Source: Clostridium sp. CAG:253 (GTDB lineage: Bacteria; Bacillota; Clostridia; Lachnospirales; Lachnospiraceae). From it: a DNA stretch of 10,466 nt. Position numbers and translations under genes: made by a program. The DNA lies in assembly GCA_000436755.1 (NCBI GenBank), contig FR887319.1, forward strand, positions 16,283-26,748, in the 5' to 3' direction. Shown one piece after another: positions 1 to 6,913 of this stretch. The stretch's first letter is position 1, and every line of letters begins with the position of its first letter. Under the pieces are notes generated by a model that saw only the letters and a program-made list of their open reading frames with translations, had not been told where the DNA came from and ran no database searches.

Positions 1-3000
1 CAAGTCTTTCTTTTCCAAGGCACATAAGTTCATAGTTGAATGATGTGGCTCTTATACTGAAAAATGCTGCATAATATGATAATGGAAAGTGAACTTTAAA
101 ATATGCTACTCTAAGTGCCATCATTACATATGCTGCCGCATGTGCTTTGGGGAACATGTATTTTATTTTTTTACATGATTCTATATACCAGTCAGGCACA
201 TTACATGCTCTCATGTCCTCTTCCATATCAGGTGTAAGTCCTTTTCCCTTTCGTACACTTTCCATTATTTTGAATGAACGTTCATTTTCAACTCCCATGT
301 GAATGAGGTATATCATAATATCATCACGTGTACATATGGCTGATGAAAGTGTGCAATCTCCTGTAGAAATATAATACTGTGCATTTCCAAGCCATACATC
401 AGTACCATGCGACAGTCCGGATATTCGTACAAGGTCCGAAAAGTTTTTCGGTTTTGCTTCTTTTAACATTCCGTGTACAAATGGTGTTCCGAACTCAGGA
501 AGTCCGAGACAGCCAAACGGACAGCCGTCTATATCTTCTGGTTTTATTCCGAGTGCCTCAGTGCTTTCAAATAATGAAAGAACTTTCTTGTCATCCATTC
601 TTATCTGCGATGCATCAACTCCCGTAAGATCTTCAAGCATTCTTATCATGGTAGGATCCTGATGTCCTAAAATATCAAGTTTCAAAAGGTTTGCATCAAT
701 CTTATGATAGTCGAAATGTGTCGTTATTATCTTGGTTTTCATATCATTTGCCGGATGCTGCACAGGAGTAAATGTGTATATTTCTTCGCCCATAGGCAGA
801 ACTACGATTCCTCCCGGATGCTGTCCTGTGCTTCGTCTTACTCCTACACAGCCCTGGGATATTCTTTCTATCTCGGCACCACGTTTTGTCTGTTCTCGTT
901 CCTCATAATATTTTTTTACATATCCGTAAGCTGTTTTTTCAGCAAGCGTTCCTACCGTTCCGGCTCTGAATGTGTGTCCTGCTCCAAAAATAACCTCCGT
1001 ATAATCATGTGCATTACTCTGATACTCACTTGAAAAGTTAAGGTCTATATCAGGCTCTTTGTCACCTTTAAATCCAAGGAATGTCTCAAATGGTATATCA
1101 TGTCCCTCTTTGCATAACATTTCACCACATTTTGGACATTTCTTATCCGGCATATCACACGCCGAACTGCCCACATATTTTTTTACGTCTTCTGAGTCAA
1201 AATCATAATAATGACATTTCGGACAATAATAATGTGCCGACAACGGGTTTACCTCAGTTATACCTGCCATTGTTGCTACAAACGAAGAACCTACAGAACC
1301 TCTTGAACCTACGAGATAGCCATCCTCGTTTGATTTCCATACAAGTTTCTGTGCAATAATATACATAACCGCATATCCGTTGCTTATAATTGAATTTAAT
1401 TCTCTCTCCAGCCTTTCAACTACCACAGGTGGCAGATCCGGTCCATATATTGAATGTGCTTTGTTATAACATATGTCTCTTAAATCCTGATCAGAATTTT
1501 CAATCTGTGGCGGACATTTTCTTGGACTGCACGGTTTTATATTATCCACCATATCAGCTATGAGATTTGTATTTGTAATTACAATCTCCTGTGCTTTCTT
1601 TGCACCAAGATATTGAAATTCAGACAACATTTCCTCTGTTGTCCTATAGTAAAGCGGTGCCTGAAGGTCTGCATCCTTAAATCCCTGTCCTGCCATGATT
1701 ATTCGCCTGTACACTTCATCCTCAGGATTTAAGAAATGTACATCACATGTCGCTACGACAAGTTTATTGTACTCCTCTCCGAGTGAAACAATTTTTCTGT
1801 TTATTTCCATAAGGTCATTGTCATCCTGTATCTGCGGAAATCTATCATTGTCCCTTACCATAAATGCATTATTTCCAAGCGGCTGTATTTCAAGATAATC
1901 ATAGAATTTAACAAGTCTGTCTATTTCTTCTTCCGGCTTTTCCTCAAGTATTGCACGATACAACTCACCGGCTTCACATGCCGAGCCAATCATCAGACCT
2001 TCACAATATTCAAGGTAAAGACTTTTTGGAAGCTTCGGTCTTCTGTTAAAATATTTTAAATGTGATTCCGATACAAGCCTATACAGATTAACACGTCCTG
2101 TCTCATTTTTTGCAAGTATTACCGCATGATATGACGGCATTTTTCTTATTGTCTCAACTGATGGCTTGCCAAGTTCATTTAACTTTTCAAGCGTACTGAT
2201 ACCCTTTTCATCAAGTTTTTTCAAAAGTTTAATGAATATTTCTGCTGTACATCCGGCATCGTCAACAGCTCTGTGGTGATTTTCCAGCGAAACTCCGAGC
2301 GCTTTTGCAACAGTATCGAGTTTATATTTTGAAAGCTCCGGGAGCAGTGCTCTTGCCATTGAAACAGTATCAATAACGGTAAAATCCGTTTTATAACCTC
2401 TCTCCCTTGATTTTTGTGTTATAAATCCCATATCAAATGATGCATTGTGCGCCACCATAACACTGTCGCCGCAAAATTCCAGAAATTTAGGAAGTATAAC
2501 ATCAATGTTTGGATAATCGGCTACCATGTTGTCATCTATACTTGTCAGTTTAGTTATATTAAACGGAATAGGTCTCTCAGGGTTTACAAATGTACTGAAT
2601 GTATCAACTATCTGCCTGTTTTCAACCTTTACAGCACCTATTTCTATAATCTGGTTGCTTTTTGCTCCAAAACCTGTTGTCTCCAAATCAAATACAACAA
2701 ATGAATCATTAAAATTTTGTCCTTTGTCATTTTTTACCGTTCCAATAAGGTCATCTACAAGATATGCTTCAACACCATATAGCATTTTAAGGTTATCGTC
2801 AGGTTTTAAACAATGGTCAGCATCCGGGAATGCCTGAACAACACCGTGATCTGTTATGGCAGCGGCAGTATGTCCCCACTTTTTTGCCATGCTCAAATAA
2901 TCAGAAACCGACATAACGGAGTCTAACTCACTCATCTGTGTATGTGCGTGAAGTTCAACTCTCTTCATTCCTTCGTAATTATCTTCACGATACACACGAT

Positions 3001-4255
3001 TGTCTTTGCCGGGTTTTATTCCTTTTATTGAACTTATTCCAACTTCTCTTGAAAAAGTATCATAAAGAGCAATTCCTTTCATCTTTATGAATTTTCCTTT
3101 TTTAATATTATCTCTTACAGGCTCAGCTTCATCTTTTTTTATAAAAATCTTTGCCGTAATAGTGTCAGTAAAATCCGTTACATTGAAAATGAATATTATT
3201 TTCTCGTTTCTAATCTCTCTTTCCTCTGTTGAAGAAACCATTCCCTCTATGACAACTTCACCTATTTCATCCTGAATATCAGCAATTTTTGTGATTTCGC
3301 CATCACAGTTTCTTCCATAAAAACAATCCTCATCAAACGGTATCTTACTCTTTGTAAATTTACTCTTTCCGTATTTTCTGTCTTTTCCGTATCTTGAAGA
3401 ATTTTCTGTCTTTTGTGTTTTTGGTGAATTACTTTTTTCTTTTTGACTGTCTTTGCCTGATACTATAGCACTTTCTTTTGGCACTGACACATCAAATCCC
3501 ATTGCAGTGTTTTGTGCTGCTTCTCCCTGTGAAATATCAAATCCCATATTTGTGGCAGCATATGCCATATCATCAACATAATATGCGGCATCATCAAACG
3601 GTATATCTGAACCCATCCCATCTGTACCTGTTTTTTGCATAACAGCACCCGCCTGAATCTCTGAACTGTCTTGCAGCAGTATATTATCGTGTTTTTGTAT
3701 ATTTTTTTGTTTAGACGGAAATTTAAATATCTCACGTTTCTTCTCTTTTTCATTTGACGGTTCGACGTATTCAATATCTACCGTTATTGAAAAACCTGCT
3801 TTTTCTTCAAATATCTTAATAAGATTTTCTTTTAAGTTATATTCACGCCCCCTGTACAAATCGTCGTCTTCACATGATATGTAAACAGACGAGTCTTTCA
3901 TTTCAAATCTGCCCTGATATAACATATCAAATTCAAGAATGTTTTCTGCCTTGAAAATTTGAAGAATGCTCTCCTTATACTCTTTAAAGAAAGCTTCTGC
4001 ATCATACTGTTTTGACAATTCAAATCGGTCATGTATTTTTATATCTAAATCCGTACTTCCAAAAAATACTCCCAATGCGTACTCTAAAAGACATATTTCC
4101 CTATAAGCAACTACATGACTGCTCACCAGATATATGTCTATCATTTTATTTTCAGAAGATAAAACTACATTTTCAACACTGACATCATCAAATATTTTTT
4201 TCTGTCTGTCCGTAAGATTTAATCCCTCAAATGTTTCAAGTAACAATCTCTGCAT
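1..4255 (-). CDS. polC: DNA polymerase III subunit alpha, Gram-positive PolC type (C-terminus beyond window)
   Basis: PolC is the replicative DNA polymerase of low-GC Firmicutes, combining polymerase and 3'-5' proofreading. I translated the frame by eye and found 1418 codons open from the start to the window edge. Order: an N-terminal domain (about 1-160); a low-complexity linker (about 162-315); an OB-like domain (about 317-420, IEGMVSSTEEREIRNEKI); the first PHP part with HAH at 436-438; the inserted DnaQ-like exonuclease with D523-L-E525-TTG and H661-RAVD-D666; the second PHP part; and the polymerase core with VGSRGSVGSS near 985, zinc-type cysteines C1011/C1014/C1040/C1043, and catalytic D1069-I-D1071 in PDIDLNFS. 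From recalled B. subtilis PolC, roughly 115-120 C-terminal residues, including the clamp-binding tail, lie outside the window. The start has an AAGGAGG ribosome binding site (4263-4269) seven bases upstream. It is the last gene visible, 47 bp after ispG. Confidence 0.97.
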   Translation of the reverse strand, partial: MQRLLLETFEGLNLTDRQKKIFDDVSVENVVLSSENKMIDIYLVSSHVVAYREICLLEYALGVFFGSTDLDIKIHDRFELSKQYDAEAFFKEYKESILQIFKAENILEFDMLYQGRFEMKDSSVYISCEDDDLYRGREYNLKENLIKIFEEKAGFSITVDIEYVEPSNEKEKKREIFKFPSKQKNIQKHDNILLQDSSEIQAGAVMQKTGTDGMGSDIPFDDAAYYVDDMAYAATNMGFDISQGEAAQNTAMGFDVSVPKESAIVSGKDSQKEKSNSPKTQKTENSSRYGKDRKYGKSKFTKSKIPFDEDCFYGRNCDGEITKIADIQDEIGEVVIEGMVSSTEEREIRNEKIIFIFNVTDFTDTITAKIFIKKDEAEPVRDNIKKGKFIKMKGIALYDTFSREVGISSIKGIKPGKDNRVYREDNYEGMKRVELHAHTQMSELDSVMSVSDYLSMAKKWGHTAAAITDHGVVQAFPDADHCLKPDDNLKMLYGVEAYLVDDLIGTVKNDKGQNFNDSFVVFDLETTGFGAKSNQIIEIGAVKVENRQIVDTFSTFVNPERPIPFNITKLTSIDDNMVADYPNIDVILPKFLEFCGDSVMVAHNASFDMGFITQKSRERGYKTDFTVIDTVSMARALLPELSKYKLDTVAKALGVSLENHHRAVDDAGCTAEIFIKLLKKLDEKGISTLEKLNELGKPSVETIRKMPSYHAVILAKNETGRVNLYRLVSESHLKYFNRRPKLPKSLYLEYCEGLMIGSACEAGELYRAILEEKPEEEIDRLVKFYDYLEIQPLGNNAFMVRDNDRFPQIQDDNDLMEINRKIVSLGEEYNKLVVATCDVHFLNPEDEVYRRIIMAGQGFKDADLQAPLYYRTTEEMLSEFQYLGAKKAQEIVITNTNLIADMVDNIKPCSPRKCPPQIENSDQDLRDICYNKAHSIYGPDLPPVVVERLERELNSIISNGYAVMYIIAQKLVWKSNEDGYLVGSRGSVGSSFVATMAGITEVNPLSAHYYCPKCHYYDFDSEDVKKYVGSSACDMPDKKCPKCGEMLCKEGHDIPFETFLGFKGDKEPDIDLNFSSEYQSNAHDYTEVIFGAGHTFRAGTVGTLAEKTAYGYVKKYYEEREQTKRGAEIERISQGCVGVRRSTGQHPGGIVVLPMGEEIYTFTPVQHPANDMKTKIITTHFDYHKIDANLLKLDILGHQDPTMIRMLEDLTGVDASQIRMDDKKVLSLFESTEALGIKPEDIDGCPFGCLGLPEFGTPFVHGMLKEAKPKNFSDLVRISGLSHGTDVWLGNAQYYISTGDCTLSSAICTRDDIMIYLIHMGVENERSFKIMESVRKGKGLTPDMEEDMRACNVPDWYIESCKKIKYMFPKAHAAAYVMMALRVAYFKVHFPLSYYAAFFSIRATSFNYELMCLGKERL
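3310..3772 (-). other. Low-complexity linker region within PolC
   Basis: Residues about 162-315 of PolC are rich in K, S, D, Q and N, with a neutral/acidic first half (for example DDAAYYVDDMAYAATNMGFD) and a basic second half rich in K, S, Y and R. The motif MGFD[IV]S occurs twice, 15 codons apart, encoded by two identical 12-base words (3491-3502 and 3536-3547). IPFD also occurs twice. The exonuclease and palm catalytic positions both lie about 98 residues later than the B. subtilis PolC positions I recall (425 and 973), so the extra length sits before the exonuclease and most likely here. It is probably disordered and lies between the N-terminal and OB domains. Confidence 0.7.
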
Positions 4256-4272
4256 ATCTGCTCCTCCTTAGC

Positions 4273-4304
4273 GATAAGAACAGATATGTAATTCTGCTCT
4301 TATC
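4273..4304 (-). other. Hairpin between ispG stop and polC ribosome binding site
   Basis: On the transcribed strand, GATAAGAGCAG (4294-4304) pairs with CTGTTCTTATC (4273-4283) across a 10-base loop, giving an 11-bp stem with one G-U pair. The upstream arm overlaps the ispG stop, where TGA is immediately followed by an in-frame TAA. The downstream arm ends a few bases before the AAGGAGG of polC. No U-run follows, so it does not look like a terminator. A role in mRNA processing, 3'-end protection or access to the polC ribosome binding site is inference. Confidence 0.55.
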
Positions 4305-5376
4305 AGCACATCTTTTCAAGTTCTTCTTTTAACACTCCAAGTATTTCATTTTCAGGTACTTTTCTTATTATTTCACCTTTTTTAATGAGAAGTCCTTCAC
4401 CTTTTCCGCCTGCTATTCCTATATCTGCTTCTTTTGCTTCTCCCGGACCGTTTACGGCACATCCCATAACCGCAACCTTTATATCTATATCCATGTCCTT
4501 AACCATCTCTTCAACTTTTGCTGCAAGACTGATAATGTCTATCTGCGTTCTTCCGCATGTCGGGCATGATACAACTGTTACGCCGCCTTTTCTAAGTCCA
4601 AGCGTCTTTAATATAAGCTTTGCCGAACGAATTTCCTCGACAGGGTCACCCGTAAGCGAAACTCGTATGGTATCACCTATTCCCTGATAGAGGATATTGC
4701 CAAGACCTATTGCCGATTTTATATTTCCCGACAATACAGTACCGGATTCTGTTATGCCTACATGTAACGGATACGGTGTTTTTCCTGCTATAAGTTCATG
4801 GGCTTTTATGCACATTAATACATCTGATGATTTAATACTTATTACAAGATTGTCGTAATCCATATCTTCGATTATCTTAACTTTATCAAGAGCACTCTTA
4901 ACTTTATCAAGAGCACTCTCCACAATTCCCTCTGCTGTGACTCCGCCATATTTCTCTATAAGATTTTTTTCAAGTGAACCGCTGTTTACACCCACTCTTA
5001 TAGGAATATTTCTTTCTTTAGCCACATCAACAACAGCTTTTATTTTATCTGCAGAACCTATATTTCCCGGATTTATCCTTATCTTGTCTGCTCCGTTTTC
5101 CATTGCCGCAATAGCAAGACGATAATCAAAATGAATATCTGCCACAATCGGTATGTGAATCTGTTTTTTTATCTGTGCAATAGCTTTTGCCGCTTCCATA
5201 GTCGGAACTGTACTTCTGACTATATCACAACCGGCATTTTCAAGTTCAAGTATCTGTCTTACAGTGCTATCTACATCTTCTGTCTTAGTGTTGGTCATTG
5301 ACTGTATGGCAATTTTGTTTCCGCCACCTATTGATACATTTCCAATCTTAACAACTTTAGTATTATCTCTATACAT
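4303..5376 (-). CDS. ispG: 4-hydroxy-3-methylbut-2-en-1-yl diphosphate synthase (flavodoxin/ferredoxin-dependent)
   Basis: IspG (GcpE) reductively converts MEcPP to HMBPP, the penultimate step of the MEP isoprenoid pathway, in the cytosol with a [4Fe-4S] cluster. The 357 residues match the usual bacterial single-barrel form (about 350). The N-terminal TIM barrel begins near V9-KIGNVSIGG with IAIQSMTNTKTEDV (22-35), ADIHFDYRLA (79-88) and IRINPGNIG (99-107). The C-terminal iron-sulfur domain has C271-P-T-C274-GR, C306 in MGCAVNGPGEA and E313, the family's cluster ligands. The start has AAGAGG (5382-5387) five bases upstream. Residues 154-167 are an exact SALDKVK tandem duplication. The gene lies 101 bp after rseP, separated from it by a terminator-like hairpin, and 47 bp before polC. 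It may have its own promoter. The partner step Dxr is encoded two genes upstream. Confidence 0.97.
   Translation of the reverse strand: MYRDNTKVVKIGNVSIGGGNKIAIQSMTNTKTEDVDSTVRQILELENAGCDIVRSTVPTMEAAKAIAQIKKQIHIPIVADIHFDYRLAIAAMENGADKIRINPGNIGSADKIKAVVDVAKERNIPIRVGVNSGSLEKNLIEKYGGVTAEGIVESALDKVKSALDKVKIIEDMDYDNLVISIKSSDVLMCIKAHELIAGKTPYPLHVGITESGTVLSGNIKSAIGLGNILYQGIGDTIRVSLTGDPVEEIRSAKLILKTLGLRKGGVTVVSCPTCGRTQIDIISLAAKVEEMVKDMDIDIKVAVMGCAVNGPGEAKEADIGIAGGKGEGLLIKKGEIIRKVPENEILGVLKEELEKMC
4876..4917 (-). repeat. Exact 21-bp in-frame tandem duplication inside ispG
   Basis: Two identical 21-base units, 4876-4896 and 4897-4917, lie head to tail; matching sequence extends over 4875-4919. Each encodes SALDKVK, giving residues 154-160 and 161-167. 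The usual IspG form at this place, as I recall it, has a single copy between IVE and the IIED-type segment. Seven residues is about two helical turns, so the barrel helix could be lengthened without a frameshift. Perfect nucleotide identity suggests a recent slippage event, although an assembly or sequencing artefact cannot be excluded. Confidence 0.95.
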
Positions 5377-5400
5377 ATTTACCTCTTCTCTTAAAATTAA

Positions 5401-5429
5401 ATTATAAGTTATTTGATTTTATCGCAAAA
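5401..5429 (-). promoter_or_regulatory. Possible sigma-A promoter for ispG
   Basis: A perfect TATAAT lies on the minus strand at 5401-5406, 24 bases before the ispG start codon. Upstream, TTTTGC (5424-5429) is at 17-bp spacing and TTGCGA (5422-5427) at 15 bp; both are poor -35 matches. The sequence is AT-rich, so chance matches are expected. Its position just downstream of a terminator-like hairpin makes a separate ispG-polC promoter plausible. Confidence 0.35.
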
Positions 5430-5458
5430 ACCATGATGCCAAAAAGACATCATGGTTT
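5426..5458 (-). terminator. Terminator-like hairpin between rseP and ispG
   Basis: AAACCATGATG and CATCATGGTTT form a perfect 11-bp inverted repeat (5428-5438 and 5448-5458) around a 9-base loop. It lies 19 bases past the rseP stop. On the transcribed strand the right arm runs into TTTTT (5426-5430), giving a short U-tract of which three bases belong to the stem. The stem is only moderately GC-rich and the U-tract is short, so partial termination or attenuation is more likely than a full stop. In the opposite direction it is a weaker terminator. Confidence 0.55.
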
Positions 5459-5477
5459 AAAGTGCACCTTACTATAT

Positions 5478-6836
5478 CTAATGCAATATTTTTATTATAT
5501 CGTTATACATTACAAATACCATAAACAGCATCAGTACAACAAAACCGGCAAAATGAACAAACCCCTCTTTTTCCTTGTCTACAGGTTTTCCTCTGACAGC
5601 CTCTATCAGAATGAATACAAGTCTGCCGCCATCAAGTGCCGGAAGCGGTAAAAGATTCATAACACCGAGGTTTGCACTTAAAAGAACAGACATATAAAGA
5701 ATCTGAAGCATTACAACCCTAAGTCCATAAGATTTGCTCTGATTTATGGCATCACCAACCGTATCAACTATTCCTACAGGCCCTGATACATTTTTGACAG
5801 ACACATTTCCTGTTATAAGTGCTCCAAGACTTCCGACAGTTGTCTCTATCCAGTATTTTACTTCAACAAAACTGTATTTTACAACATCAAAGCTACTCTT
5901 GCTCTTTTCATCCATTGAAGCTATAAACCCAAGTGTCTTTGTGGAATATGGCTCAGGTGTTACCCTGAATGTCTTTTCCTCACCTTTTCTGTCTACCAGA
6001 AAGGTGACTTCTTTTCCGTCACCGTTTACTTCATTCATGACAGTGCTAAGCTCACCTGCATTGTTTATCTTTTTACCGTTAATTTCCTTTATTATATCTC
6101 CTGCTTTTAAACCGGATTTATCAAATGCCTTGCCTTCAGTAACCTCAGATACCTCAGCGGAAGCTTTTTCATTAGTGGCATATGAAAATCCAAAAAGATA
6201 TGTCTTATAATTTGGATCTATTTTGAATGACTTTTCTTCGCCGTTTCTTGTAACTACAATATCAACATCCTCACCTGTCAGCGGATGAAGCAGTGTGTAA
6301 GTATCAATTTCCCTGCCTATTGTAATCTTTTTGCCATTTACGCTTTTTACTACATCGCCCACTTCAAGACCTGAATTTGCAGCAGGCTGATTGTCATATA
6401 TATGTTCAATAATCGGATAATCAATTCCGGCATTTGCAAGAATTATAATCGAAAATACAAACGCAAGTATGAAATTAAAAAACGGTCCTGCAAATACAAT
6501 TGAAAATCTTGCCCATTTTCCTTTCACATTGAATGAATTTTCGGCTTCGTTTATCTCGTCCTCGCCTACCATTGCACATGAACCACCTATAGGCAGCAAT
6601 TTCCATGAGTATTTTGTACACTCCTGCCAGTCAGGATTACTTTCAAAGTATTTTTGTGAACACAAAAATTTAAAAATAAATCCTTTTTTTCCTTTTGCAA
6701 CAGTAATAATTCTTGGTCCCATACCTACAGAAAATTCAGGAACACCGACACCATTCTTTTTTGCAAGAAGAAAATGCCCCAGCTCATGTATTACGACTAT
6801 AACCGTAAATATCAACAACGCCACCAATATATTCAT
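5478..6836 (-). CDS. rseP: Site-2-type intramembrane zinc metalloprotease, RseP/RasP family
   Basis: This membrane-embedded protease cuts transmembrane segments such as anti-sigma factors and signal-peptide remnants. Of its 452 residues, the first transmembrane helix carries the zinc site H17-E18-LG-H21. A second hydrophobic segment lies at about 110-137 (FSIVFAGPFFNFILAFVFSI). Two PDZ-like repeats follow (about 142-210, SGLEVGDVVKSVNGKKI; about 226-293, SGLKAGDIIKEINGKKI). The C-terminal helices hold the third zinc ligand D402 in LPLPALDGGR and a last helix near 428-444. Residues about 51-72 look like an insert before the TKYSWKLLPIGG strand. The start has GGAGGA (6841-6846) four bases upstream. 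It lies 77 bp after dxr in the conserved cdsA-dxr-rseP-ispG order. The substrate here is unknown. Confidence 0.95.
   Translation of the reverse strand: MNILVALLIFTVIVVIHELGHFLLAKKNGVGVPEFSVGMGPRIITVAKGKKGFIFKFLCSQKYFESNPDWQECTKYSWKLLPIGGSCAMVGEDEINEAENSFNVKGKWARFSIVFAGPFFNFILAFVFSIIILANAGIDYPIIEHIYDNQPAANSGLEVGDVVKSVNGKKITIGREIDTYTLLHPLTGEDVDIVVTRNGEEKSFKIDPNYKTYLFGFSYATNEKASAEVSEVTEGKAFDKSGLKAGDIIKEINGKKINNAGELSTVMNEVNGDGKEVTFLVDRKGEEKTFRVTPEPYSTKTLGFIASMDEKSKSSFDVVKYSFVEVKYWIETTVGSLGALITGNVSVKNVSGPVGIVDTVGDAINQSKSYGLRVVMLQILYMSVLLSANLGVMNLLPLPALDGGRLVFILIEAVRGKPVDKEKEGFVHFAGFVVLMLFMVFVMYNDIIKILH
6650..6669. repeat. Near-perfect palindrome inside the rseP insert
   Basis: ATTTTTGTGAACACAAAAAT has two 9-base arms (6650-6658 and 6661-6669) around a 2-base centre. 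It lies within codons for rseP residues about 56-63, inside the segment that appears extra relative to the family core. Confidence 0.8.
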
Positions 6837-6871
6837 CTAATCCTCCATCTCCGCCCCATGTACAATAAGGC

Positions 6872-6896
6872 ACTGCAGTCTTTAAAAAGCTGCAAT
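6872..6896 (-). other. Hairpin between dxr and rseP
   Basis: TGCAG (6874-6878) and CTGCA (6890-6894) pair, continued inward by an AAG/CTT stack with one bulged base, leaving a loop of about 4 bases. The structure lies inside the 77-bp dxr-rseP gap, about 26 bases before the rseP ribosome binding site. No T-run follows on either strand, so I do not call it a terminator. Confidence 0.4.
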
Positions 6897-6913
6897 CTTT
6901 ATTTTGTCATTTA

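Noticed and set aside
704..1359. Plus-strand open frames of 109 and 92 codons
   Set aside because: They are antisense to the PolC polymerase core, which reads through without interruption and carries all expected motifs.
3463..3774. 103-codon open frame on the minus strand inside polC
   Set aside because: It lies in another frame of the PolC linker on the same strand, has no ribosome binding site or family signal, and its composition follows from frame-shifted low-complexity coding sequence.
1..4255. Possible frameshift or pseudogene in polC
   Set aside because: Codon-by-codon reading on the minus strand gave 1418 consecutive sense codons with exonuclease, PHP, zinc and palm motifs in order, so the gene appears intact up to the window edge.
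5746..6210. 154-codon plus-strand open frame
   Set aside because: It is antisense to the well-supported rseP, with the Ser/Thr/Phe-rich composition typical of shadows of AT-rich genes and no recognisable motif.
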